Positions 9,417 through 16,469 of a stretch of DNA of 64,000 bases are shown here, piece by piece. This DNA comes from Auraticoccus cholistanensis (lineage in GTDB: Bacteria > Actinomycetota > Actinomycetes > Propionibacteriales > Propionibacteriaceae): NCBI RefSeq assembly GCF_009742705.1, contig NZ_WPCU01000002.1, positions 33,177 to 97,176 of the forward strand. The letters run 5' to 3'. Numbering within the stretch: the first letter of the stretch is position 1; each line of letters starts with the position of its first letter. Both the position numbers and the translations under genes were made by a program. The notes below the pieces were generated by a model. The model was not told the origin of the DNA and ran no database searches. It worked only from the letters and a program-made list of their open reading frames with translations.

Positions 9417-10355
9417 TCAGCCCTTGACGCCGACCGAGGCGACGCCCTCGACGAAGTACCGCTGGCCGAAGGCGAACACGGCGATCATGGGCAGGGTGAC
9501 CAGCAGCGAGGCCACCATCACGTACTGGTAGTCGCCGTGGCCGCCGTTGGTCGGGCTGTAGACGCTCATCGCGTGGGCGATCCCGAGCGGCACCGTGAAG
9601 TTCTCCACGCCGGTGCTGTTGAGGTAGATCAGCGGCCCGGTGAAGTTGTTCCAGGAGGCCTGGAACTCGAAGATGAACACGATCACCGAGGCAGGCAGCG
9701 CCAGCGGGAAGGCGATCCGGGTGAACAGCCCCAACGCCGAGCAGCCGTCGACCCGGGCCGCCTCGAACAGCTCCTTGGGCAGCGACAGGTAGAACTGGCG
9801 CATCAGGAAGATGTAGAACCCGGAGCCGAACAGCGCGGCTCCCCACAGCGGCACCGAGGTGCCCAGCCAGCCCAGGTAGCGCCAGATGAGGTAGTTCGGG
9901 ATCAGCGTCACCGCCCCGGGCAGCATCATCGAGGCCAGCAGCAGCCGGAACAGCCAGGCCTTGCCGGGGAAGCGGAAGTAGGCGAACCCGAAGGCCACCA
10001 GCGAGCTGGAGATGGTCATCAGCCCCGCCGAGAGCAGCGCGATCACCACCGAGTTCGCCATCCACGACAGCAGCGGCAGCTGGTTGAAGACCTCGACGTA
10101 GTTGTCCCACACCACGGTGAGCGGGATCAGCCGGTTGTCGAAGATCTCCCCGCGCGGCTTCAGGCTGGCCGACAGCAGCCAGACGAAGGGGTAGAGGAAG
10201 AGCAGCGAGAAGGCGCCCAGCAGCGTCCACTGCACCACGTCGGCGGCGAGCGCCGCGACGCGGTGCCGCGGCGGCCCGGCCCACTGCGCGCTGTCGGCGC
10301 GGGGCGCGCTGCTGGCGGGGGTGACGATCCGCTCGGAGACGACGTCGGTGGCCAT
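9417..10355 (-). CDS. Carbohydrate ABC transporter permease, MalG type
   Basis: Second inner-membrane permease of a CUT1-type sugar importer, 312 residues. It has about six membrane helices and the cytoplasmic EAA loop that contacts the ATPase, seen as EAARVDGCSALGLFTRIAFP. The start is ATG 10355, overlapping the stop of the MalF-type gene by one base; a longer open frame upstream is the other gene in a different phase. No ATP-binding subunit is encoded nearby, so a shared MsiK/UgpC-like ATPase elsewhere is likely, as known in actinobacteria. Confidence 0.92.
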   Translation of the reverse strand: MATDVVSERIVTPASSAPRADSAQWAGPPRHRVAALAADVVQWTLLGAFSLLFLYPFVWLLSASLKPRGEIFDNRLIPLTVVWDNYVEVFNQLPLLSWMANSVVIALLSAGLMTISSSLVAFGFAYFRFPGKAWLFRLLLASMMLPGAVTLIPNYLIWRYLGWLGTSVPLWGAALFGSGFYIFLMRQFYLSLPKELFEAARVDGCSALGLFTRIAFPLALPASVIVFIFEFQASWNNFTGPLIYLNSTGVENFTVPLGIAHAMSVYSPTNGGHGDYQYVMVASLLVTLPMIAVFAFGQRYFVEGVASVGVKG

Positions 10356-11338
10356 CAGCGACCTCCCTCGTAGTGGACGGTCCGGTTGCCGACGAGCATC
10401 TGCACCGCCGTGATCCCGAGGATGATCACGAACAGCAGCCACGCCATCGCGGCGGCCAGGCCGAAGTTGAACTGCTGGAAGGCCTGCTGGAACAGGTACA
10501 CCCCGTAGAACAGGGCGGCGTCGGGGGCGTTGCTGTTCCCGTCGCGGTAGAACAGCAGGTAGGCCTGGTCGAAGACCTGCAGCGCGGCGATGGTGTTGAC
10601 CACCACCACGAAGAACACCGTGGGGGAGATCATCGGCACGGTGATGCGGAAGAACCGGGCGGCCGAGCCGGCGCCGTCCACCGCGGCGGCCTCCTGCAGC
10701 TCGCGGGGGACGTTGCGCAACGCGGCCAGCAGCAGCACCATCGAGCCGCCGACGCCCCACAGCCCCATCACCACGATGGACGGCTTGACCCAGTCGGGGT
10801 CGGACAGCCACTGCGGTCCGGGCAGCCCGAAGAACTCCAGCACCGCGTTGATCGCCCCGTCGTTGCCGTTGAGCAGCAGCAGGAAGACCGCGGCAGTGGC
10901 CACCGCCGGGGTCATCTTGGGCAGGTACAGCAGCGTGCGGAACAGCCCCGAGCCCCGGCGGACGTTGTTGAGCAGCAGCGCCAGCACCATGGCCAGCACC
11001 AGCTCCAGCGGCACCGAGAGCACCACGAAGACGAAGGTGTTGAGCAGCGAGGTGACGACCTTGGGGTCCTCCACCACCAGCGCGTAGTTCTCGAACCCGA
11101 CCGGCGTCTGCCGGCCGGTGGCGAGGTTGTAGTCGGTGAAGGAGAGCACCAGGCTCCAGGTCATCGAGATCACCGTGAAGGTGAGGAACCCGATGAGCCA
11201 GGGGCTGATGAACAGGTACCCCGCCAGCGACTCCCGCCAGCTGTACTTCTCGCGGACCTTCCGTGGCCGCCGGCGGCGGGCGGGCTGGGGGCTGTCGGTG
11301 AGCTCGGCTGCGGCGCGGACGGTGTGCGCCGCGCTCAC
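10355..11338 (-). CDS. Carbohydrate ABC transporter permease, MalF type
   Basis: First inner-membrane permease of the same importer, 327 residues. It begins with a short basic cytoplasmic tail (RRRRPRKVREKYSW), then six helices, with the EAA loop EAAAVDGAGSAARFFRITVP. I chose GTG 11338 because it overlaps the stop of the binding-protein gene in a GTGA junction. A start at 11362 would also be open but overlaps more. Operon order is binding protein, MalF-type, MalG-type. Confidence 0.92.
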   Translation of the reverse strand: MSAAHTVRAAAELTDSPQPARRRRPRKVREKYSWRESLAGYLFISPWLIGFLTFTVISMTWSLVLSFTDYNLATGRQTPVGFENYALVVEDPKVVTSLLNTFVFVVLSVPLELVLAMVLALLLNNVRRGSGLFRTLLYLPKMTPAVATAAVFLLLLNGNDGAINAVLEFFGLPGPQWLSDPDWVKPSIVVMGLWGVGGSMVLLLAALRNVPRELQEAAAVDGAGSAARFFRITVPMISPTVFFVVVVNTIAALQVFDQAYLLFYRDGNSNAPDAALFYGVYLFQQAFQQFNFGLAAAMAWLLFVIILGITAVQMLVGNRTVHYEGGR

Positions 11339-12786
11339 GAACCGGCCCTCGACTGCTCCCACGCGCGCATCGACGACGCCTGGGCCTCAGCCAGAGCCTC
11401 CTCCGGGGTGCTCTCGTCGGACAGCGTCACGATCACGGCGTTCTCGAGGTCGTTGCCGATCTGCTCCCCGACGGCCGAGGCGCCGCGGGTGCGCGGGTTG
11501 GCCAGCACGTCGTAGTAGGTGGAGATGACCTGGTCGAACTGCTCGCTGCCGCTGTCGCCGACGTGGGCCTCGCGGACGGCCTGGTCGGCCACCGGGGAGC
11601 CGGTGAAGAGGCCGGTGTTGATGGCGTCCTCCTCCTCGACGGTGGCGGCGCGGGCGTCACCGGCGGCCATCCAGGCCTCCTGGGAGGTGACGGAGACCGC
11701 CCAGGCGCAGGCGGCGGCGGGGTTGGCGGCGGCCGCCGGGATGGCGAAGGCGCTGCCGCCGGCCATCGCGAAGGGCTGCCCGGTGGCGTCGGTGATCGGC
11801 ACCGCGGCGAGCTCGATGTCCTCGGCGTAGTCCGAGAGCACGTTCACGTACCACTGCGCCCAGGTGCCGATGGCCACCTCGTCGGCGGAGTAGGGGTTCT
11901 CCTCGCCGAACACGTCCTGGGAGTCCTTGAAGCTCTTGATCGCCGGGTAGCCGCCCTGGGCGTCCATCAGCTCCTTCATCCAGGTCAGCGTCGCGACGTT
12001 CTCGGGGCTGTCCAGGGCGGGACGGCCGTCGGCCTCCTGCACCTTGCCGCCCCGCAGCACCATCCACATCGCGGCCGAGCCGGGCAGGTCGGCGTCGAAG
12101 CCCAGGCGCTTCGGGGTGCCGCCGTCGACCTCGCTCAGCCGCTCGGCCAGCGACACCATCGCCGCCGGGTCGGCGGTGCTCACCTCGTCCAGCCCGACCC
12201 CGGCCTCGTCCAGCACCCGGGTGTTGACCAGCAGGGCGCTGGGCTGGAAGAACTCCGGCACCCCGTAGACCGCGCCGTCGTAGGTGACGTCGTCGATCGT
12301 GGCGGGGTAGAAGTACTCGCGCGGCTGGACGCCCTTGGCGGCGTAGCACTCGTCGATCGGCATGATCAGCTCCTGGTCGGCCAGGGTGGCGATCAGGTTC
12401 CGGTCGGCCCGGATCAGGTCCGGGACGTCGCCGGAGGCCGCCTGCGCGGCGAACTTCTGGGTGTCGAAGCTGGTGGTGTCCAGCTTGATGTCGACGTCGG
12501 CCAGCTGGCTCTCGGCGTGGTCGGCGCGGGCCTGGGCGACGTCGTCGGAGGGGTTGTAGCCGCTGATGGCCAGCGCGCCGGTGGGGGCGGCGGCGAAGTC
12601 GATGCCGCCCTCCTCCTCGGCCGGCGCGGGGGCCTGCTGGGCGGCGGGGTTGCAGGCCGCCACCAGCAGGCTCAGGCCGAGCACGGAGGCCGCCAGCACG
12701 CGCCGGTGCCTCCTCCCGCGCAGTGCGGTGCTGAAGGCGACCGGGCCCCGGGGCTGCTCGGTGCGGTGGTTCGGCGTCTGGCTCAT
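11335..12786 (-). CDS. Extracellular sugar-binding lipoprotein of an ABC importer
   Basis: Solute-binding protein of 483 residues, family SBP_bac_1, lipid-anchored outside the membrane. The N-terminus has basic residues (RGRRHRRVL), a hydrophobic segment and a lipobox LLVAAC with the modified Cys near residue 45. A Pro/Ala/Glu-rich linker precedes the periplasmic-binding fold. ATG is preceded by GAGGAGG. It is the first gene of the importer operon and sits directly behind a LacI-type palindrome at 12844-12855, so sugar-dependent derepression is likely. The ligand cannot be told from sequence; the shared operator suggests the substrate of the genes at 44-49 kb. Confidence 0.92.
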   Translation of the reverse strand: MSQTPNHRTEQPRGPVAFSTALRGRRHRRVLAASVLGLSLLVAACNPAAQQAPAPAEEEGGIDFAAAPTGALAISGYNPSDDVAQARADHAESQLADVDIKLDTTSFDTQKFAAQAASGDVPDLIRADRNLIATLADQELIMPIDECYAAKGVQPREYFYPATIDDVTYDGAVYGVPEFFQPSALLVNTRVLDEAGVGLDEVSTADPAAMVSLAERLSEVDGGTPKRLGFDADLPGSAAMWMVLRGGKVQEADGRPALDSPENVATLTWMKELMDAQGGYPAIKSFKDSQDVFGEENPYSADEVAIGTWAQWYVNVLSDYAEDIELAAVPITDATGQPFAMAGGSAFAIPAAAANPAAACAWAVSVTSQEAWMAAGDARAATVEEEDAINTGLFTGSPVADQAVREAHVGDSGSEQFDQVISTYYDVLANPRTRGASAVGEQIGNDLENAVIVTLSDESTPEEALAEAQASSMRAWEQSRAGS

Positions 12787-12831
12787 GTGTCCTCCTCGGG
12801 GCGCGGTGCGCCGTCGGCAACCGCTGACTCA

Positions 12832-12857
12832 CTTCTACCCCGGAGAAGCGCTTCTAG
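12832..12857. promoter_or_regulatory. LacI-family operator before the sugar ABC operon
   Basis: A perfect 12-bp palindrome AGAAGCGCTTCT (12844-12855) with a central CG, the classic LacI/GalR operator format, lies 58-69 nt before the binding-protein start. An overlapping second dyad CTTCT-N7-AGAAG spans 12832-12848, so three half-sites are stacked. The core AAGCGCTT recurs between the lacI and Gfo genes at 45994-46001. Confidence 0.65.
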
Positions 12858-12925
12858 CCAACGGCTCGCCGCACCTCCTCCGGCAGGCGGTCCGCGGGCT
12901 TCGCGTCAGGTGCTGTGATGGGTGC

Positions 12926-13318
12926 GTGGACGACACCGGCGCGGAGGTCTGGGTGGTCGACGGGGCCAACGTCGTGGGCAGCCGCCCGGACGGCTGGTGG
13001 CGGGACCGGCCCGGGGCGGCACGGCGGCTGCACACCCGGCTCGCCGCCCTGCCCGCCGCGGCCGAGCTGGTGCTGGTGCTGGAGGGAGCCGCCCGCGGGG
13101 GCGTGCCCGAGGGGGTGCTGGACGGCGTCCGCGTGGTGCACGCCCCCCGCGACGGCGACGCCACCGTCGTGGCCGAGACCGCCCGGGCCCGGAAGGCGGG
13201 CCGGACGGTGCACGTGGTCACCGCGGACCGGGAGCTGCGGGCACGGGTGCTGGCGCTGGGCGCGCAGGTGCAGGGGCCGTCGTGGCTGCCCGACCCCGAG
13301 GGGGACGGGCAGCCGTGA
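12926..13318 (+). CDS. Small NYN/PIN-like protein
   Basis: A 130-residue protein whose whole length resembles a NYN (YacP-like PIN) domain, a fold used by RNA nucleases. Acidic positions expected for metal binding are VVDGANVVG near residue 10, the Glu in LVLEG, and Asp residues in DGDATVV and VTADREL. The arrangement of alternating strands and helices is consistent. GTG 12926 is the start that places the first strand at the N-terminus; the much longer open frame upstream runs through the ABC operon promoter. No clear Shine-Dalgarno. Nuclease activity is inferred from the fold only. Confidence 0.6.
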   Translation: MDDTGAEVWVVDGANVVGSRPDGWWRDRPGAARRLHTRLAALPAAAELVLVLEGAARGGVPEGVLDGVRVVHAPRDGDATVVAETARARKAGRTVHVVTADRELRARVLALGAQVQGPSWLPDPEGDGQP

Positions 13319-13354
13319 CCGGGCGCGGTGCCGCCGGGGACTCGGGGGTGGGGC

Positions 13355-14341
13355 TCAGCCGGCGGCGGCGCGCAGCTTCTCCAGCAGCGGCTCGGCGGCC
13401 TGCTCGAGGAACTCCTGCTGGCCCTCGTCGCCCACCTGCACCAGCGCGACGTCGGTGAACCCGGCCTCCCAGTAGGGGCGGATCTTCTCCACGATGGCGT
13501 CGAGGTCGGGACCGCAGGCGATCTGCTCGGCGACGTCCTCGGGCCGGACGAACTGGGTGGCGCCGGCGAAGCCCGCCGGGGTGGGCAGGTCCGCATTCAC
13601 GGCCCAGCCGCCGGCGAACCAGCGGAACTGGTCGTGGGCCTTCGCCACCGCGGCCTCCTCGTCCGGGCCCCAGCAGATCGGCACCTGCCCGATGGTGCGG
13701 CTGGGCTCGGTGATGCCCGCCTGCTGCCGGGCCGAGGACCAGCCCTGCACCAGGTCGGCGTCGGGCTCGACCGCCACCAGGTGGTGGCCCAGCGGCGCGA
13801 AGCGGGAGACCGACTTCTCACCCGACACGGCCAGGGCCAGCGGCACCCGCGTCTCGGGCAGGTCCCAGATCCGGGCCGAGTCGACCCGGAAGTACTCGCC
13901 GTCGTAGGTGACCAGGTCGCCGTCGTGGAGGGCGGAGATGATCTCGACGGCCTCGACGAACATGGCCTGGCGCTGGTCGACGGCCGGCCAGCCCTCACCG
14001 ACGACGTGCTCGTTGAGGTTCTCGCCGCTGCCCAGGCCGAGGGTGAAACGGCCCTCGGAGAGGATCTGCAGGGTCGCCGCCTTCTGGGCCACCACGGCAG
14101 GGTGGTAGCGGCGGATGGGGCTGGTGACGTAGGTCATCAGCTCGACGCGCTCGGTGACCTGGCTGACCGCGCCGAGCACCGTCCAGGCGTAGGAGGCGTG
14201 GCCCTGGCTGGTCAGCCAGGGCGAGTAGTGGTCGCTGCTGACCTCGAAGTCGAAGCCGCGGCGCTCGGCCTCGGCGGCGTAGCGCACCAGCTCGCGCGGG
14301 CCGGACTGCTCGGTCATCAAGGTGTAGCCGAAGTTCGTCAT
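13355..14341 (-). CDS. LLM-class F420-dependent oxidoreductase
   Basis: Luciferase-like TIM-barrel protein of 328 residues. The sequence matches the subgroup related to F420-dependent glucose-6-phosphate dehydrogenase: FGYTLMTEQ at the start, FDFEVSSDHYSPW near residue 30, TYVTSPIRRYHPAVVAQKAA near 90, and GRFTLGLGSGENLNEH near 115. It uses deazaflavin F420, which actinobacteria make, for hydride transfer; the substrate is unknown. It converges on the NYN-like gene with a 36-nt gap. Confidence 0.88.
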   Translation of the reverse strand: MTNFGYTLMTEQSGPRELVRYAAEAERRGFDFEVSSDHYSPWLTSQGHASYAWTVLGAVSQVTERVELMTYVTSPIRRYHPAVVAQKAATLQILSEGRFTLGLGSGENLNEHVVGEGWPAVDQRQAMFVEAVEIISALHDGDLVTYDGEYFRVDSARIWDLPETRVPLALAVSGEKSVSRFAPLGHHLVAVEPDADLVQGWSSARQQAGITEPSRTIGQVPICWGPDEEAAVAKAHDQFRWFAGGWAVNADLPTPAGFAGATQFVRPEDVAEQIACGPDLDAIVEKIRPYWEAGFTDVALVQVGDEGQQEFLEQAAEPLLEKLRAAAG

Positions 14342-14372
14342 GCCGGCTCCCTACCCCGCGACCGGGCAGGGC

Positions 14373-14615
14373 TCACGAGTCGGAGTCGCGCAGCCGGTCG
14401 ATGTGCTGGGAGGCCTCGGCCTTGGTCATGTCGGCGGGGAGCTCCTCGCCGGCCTGCTTGGCCAGCGTGTCGAGGTAGCTGCGCTGGGCCTCGGTCATCG
14501 GGTCGTCGCCGCTCACCCACTCGCTGGGGTCGCGCTGCAGCCCCTCCTGCTGGCCGGGGGAGGAGGCGCCGATCGTCTCGTCGTTCTGGCCTGGGTTCTG
14601 GTCGGTTCCGCTCAT
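14373..14615 (-). CDS. DUF3072 domain protein
   Basis: An 80-residue soluble protein. The N-terminal 35 residues are Gly/Gln/Ser-rich and probably disordered. The DUF3072 core is DPMTEAQRSYLDTLAKQAG followed by LTKAEAS-like MTKAEASQHIDRL, a helical module seen in actinobacteria and proteobacteria and resembling SAP-like or Rho-N-like helices. Function unknown. It lies 31 nt before the LLM gene on the same strand. Confidence 0.8.
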   Translation of the reverse strand: MSGTDQNPGQNDETIGASSPGQQEGLQRDPSEWVSGDDPMTEAQRSYLDTLAKQAGEELPADMTKAEASQHIDRLRDSDS

Positions 14616-14633
14616 GCCGTCAGCCTAGGTCGG

Positions 14634-14788
14634 GGCTGTGACAGGTCTGCGGCCGGGCGGCTCACCTCCACCCGCCGCCGCTCCACAGCCGCAGCGGTGC
14701 CTTCACAGCCCTTCCGATCGCGCCTCACAGCCGCAGCGGTGCCTTCACAGCCGTTGCAGCGGCTGTGAGGCAGGCGGACGGGCTGTGA
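14634..14788. repeat. Cluster of TCACAGCC repeats in both orientations
   Basis: This noncoding stretch holds the octamer TCACAGCC at 14703, 14725 and 14745, and its reverse complement GGCTGTGA at 14634, 14761 and 14781. A near copy CCACAGCC is at 14683. A 27-nt unit (CACAGCCGCAGCGG then TGCCTTCACAGCC) is repeated exactly at 14684-14710 and 14726-14752, offset 42. The copies at 14746-14767 form an 8-bp hairpin with a 6-nt loop. It lies between DUF3072 and the Ala-rich gene; a terminator or protein-binding array are both possible. Confidence 0.75.
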
Positions 14789-14851
14789 AGCCGGGGGTGT
14801 GAAGCCGGGGGGAGCGGGGACGAGGGGGAGGGCGGGGCGGACGGCGGGGGG

Positions 14852-15238
14852 TCAGCCGCAGTCGGACGGGCCGGCGGTGATCCCGGGGCCGGTGCTGACG
14901 TGCGGCACGGTGGGACGGCGGGGGACGTTGACCCCGAACGAGCCGACGTTGCTGCGCTCCAGCGAGGCGGCGATCGCCGCGGCCCGCTCGCGGGTGGCCT
15001 CGCCCTCGGCCCGGCGGCGGACCTCACCGGCCACCGTGGCCAGCAGCCCCGACAGCACCTGCGGCGGCATCGCCTCGAGCGGCTCGGCCGCCAGCGCGGC
15101 GGTCACCTCGGGGTGCTCGCCGGTGTCCGCGTGCCCGTCGGGTGCGGCTGCCGCCGCGGGAGCGTCGGGCGCGGCTGCCGCCGTGGGACTGTCGGGCGCG
15201 GCTGCCGCCGTGGGGCGTTCGTCGTGCTGCTCGTCCAC
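14852..15238 (-). CDS. Ala/Pro-rich small protein, possible relic of an anti-sigma factor
   Basis: A 128-residue protein I do not firmly recognise. GGAGGA precedes the GTG start well. Residues about 9-36 are three copies of a 9-residue (T/A)AAAAPD-xx unit. A helical part follows (ALAAEPLEAMPPQVLSGLLA), then VAGEVRRRAEGEATRERAAA and a Gly/Pro-rich tail. The pattern PLEAMPPQVLSGLLATVAGE recalls the cytoplasmic segment of SigM-associated RsmA-like anti-sigma factors, and the gene is two genes downstream of sigM. It has no membrane helix. That link is my inference. Confidence 0.55.
   Translation of the reverse strand: MDEQHDERPTAAAAPDSPTAAAAPDAPAAAAAPDGHADTGEHPEVTAALAAEPLEAMPPQVLSGLLATVAGEVRRRAEGEATRERAAAIAASLERSNVGSFGVNVPRRPTVPHVSTGPGITAGPSDCG
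15131..15211 (-). repeat. Three tandem 27-nt coding repeats
   Basis: Units 15131-15157, 15158-15184 and 15185-15211 are near-identical in-frame 27-mers that encode the repeated AAAAAPD-type segment of the Ala/Pro-rich protein. Such repeats can change copy number by slippage, altering linker length without frameshift. Confidence 0.75.
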
Positions 15239-15381
15239 CAGGGTTCCTCCGATCGGCCGGGCTGCGGGTCAGGGTCGGGGGGCGGGGCCGGGTACGGGGC
15301 CGTACCTGGCCGGTCGCCCGCTTGGACGCAGGCGCCCGCCCTCCGGTTCCACCGGATCGCGGTCCCAGCGTACGTGCGTGC

Positions 15382-15882
15382 TCACCGCTCGATCAGCCCG
15401 CGCTCGCGGACCACCTGCAGCGTGCGTCGGGTGCCCTTGTCCAGCTCGGGCTCGCGGCCGTGGGCGAGCAGCCAGTCGAAGAAGGCGGAGTGCCCGCGTC
15501 GCACCCGCGAGGCCGGCACGACGACGCGGCGGCCGCCGGCCTGCAGCACGAAGTCGGGACCGTGCTGGGTGAGTCGCTGGCGGACCGCGGTGACCTCGGC
15601 CGCCTCGACGCGGTGCACGTCGCGCCAGCGCCGCACGGTCAGGGTGCTGCCCGAGACCGCCATCCGGGCCCGGGTCCGCAGCCACACCACCAGCAGGTAG
15701 ACGGCCAGCAGGGCCAGCACCAGCAGCACCACCACACCCCAGCCGGGAGCTCTCTCCCGCACCAGCAGCAGGGTCATCACCACCGCGGCGGTGCTGGCCA
15801 CCACCACCGGCGGCTGCCAGCGCACCGAGCTGTCCAGCTCTCCCGGCCAGCGCTGCTGCCCGGCGGCGGCGCGGCCGGTCAC
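15382..15882 (-). CDS. Two-helix membrane protein with a PH-like domain
   Basis: A 166-residue protein with two adjacent transmembrane helices at about residues 24-42 and 48-66, then a soluble bacterial-PH-like domain (MAVSGSTLTVRRWRDVHRVE onwards) and a C-terminal helix. This layout is common in actinobacterial proteins of unknown function. The start GTG 15882 overlaps the sigM stop as GTGA, so translation is coupled to the sigma factor. In mycobacteria this slot holds the anti-sigma factor RsmA; this protein does not look like one, but coupling makes a SigM partner role possible. Confidence 0.72.
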   Translation of the reverse strand: MTGRAAAGQQRWPGELDSSVRWQPPVVVASTAAVVMTLLLVRERAPGWGVVVLLVLALLAVYLLVVWLRTRARMAVSGSTLTVRRWRDVHRVEAAEVTAVRQRLTQHGPDFVLQAGGRRVVVPASRVRRGHSAFFDWLLAHGREPELDKGTRRTLQVVRERGLIER

Positions 15883-16469
15883 CGGACGTCCTGCGGGGTG
15901 GGGTCGAGGTGGGCCAGCAGCGGCGCGAGCCGGGCACGTCCGCGGGCGCAGCGGCTCTTCACCGTGCCTGGCGCGCACCCCAGGATCCGGGCCGCCTCGT
16001 CGACGCTGTAGCCCTCCATGTCGACCAGCACCAGGGCGGCCCGCTGGTCGGCGTTCAACCGGCCGAGGGCGTCCTGGACGTCCATCCGGACCAGCCCGGT
16101 GTCGGCCTCGTCCACGGTGCCGCCGCCGGCGGCCAGCTCGGTGTCGGTGCGCTCGGGCAGCGGCTCGGCGCGGCGGGCCTGGTTGCGGCGGATGCGGTCC
16201 AGGCAGGCGTTGACCACCACCCGGTGCAGCCAGGTGGTCACCGCGGAGTCGCCCCGGAAGGACTCCGCCCGGCGGAAGGCCGAGATCAGCGCCTCCTGCA
16301 GGGCGTCCTCGGCGTCCTGGTGGTTGCGCACGGTCCGCAGGGCCAGCGACCACAGCCGGTCGGAGTGCCGGCGCACCAGCTCGGCGAAGGCGTGCTCGTC
16401 GCCGTCGACGTGCGCGCGCAGCAGCTCGTGGTCGCTGCGGGGGTCGGTGGTCGGGTCCGCGGCGCTCAC
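15879..16469 (-). CDS. sigM: ECF RNA polymerase sigma factor SigM
   Basis: Extracytoplasmic-function sigma factor of 196 residues. Region 2 runs from about residue 22 (DEHAFAELVRRHSDRLWSLA) through DAEDALQEALISAFRRAESF, and region 4 from about residue 130 (LNADQRAALVLVDMEGYSVDEA, then GCAPGTVKSRCARGRARLAP). Identity as SigM rests on locus order: it follows murJ-pseudokinase and the DUF6049-like gene as in mycobacteria. Start GTG 16469 overlaps the murJ stop as GTGA; the open frame continues upstream but is murJ in another phase. The trxB and trxA genes found downstream in mycobacteria are absent here. Confidence 0.87.
   Translation of the reverse strand: MSAADPTTDPRSDHELLRAHVDGDEHAFAELVRRHSDRLWSLALRTVRNHQDAEDALQEALISAFRRAESFRGDSAVTTWLHRVVVNACLDRIRRNQARRAEPLPERTDTELAAGGGTVDEADTGLVRMDVQDALGRLNADQRAALVLVDMEGYSVDEAARILGCAPGTVKSRCARGRARLAPLLAHLDPTPQDVR

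Noticed and set aside
14684-14752. Two 27-nt repeats considered as a CRISPR remnant
   Set aside because: Only two exact copies with a 15-nt gap, palindromic relatives nearby and no cas genes.
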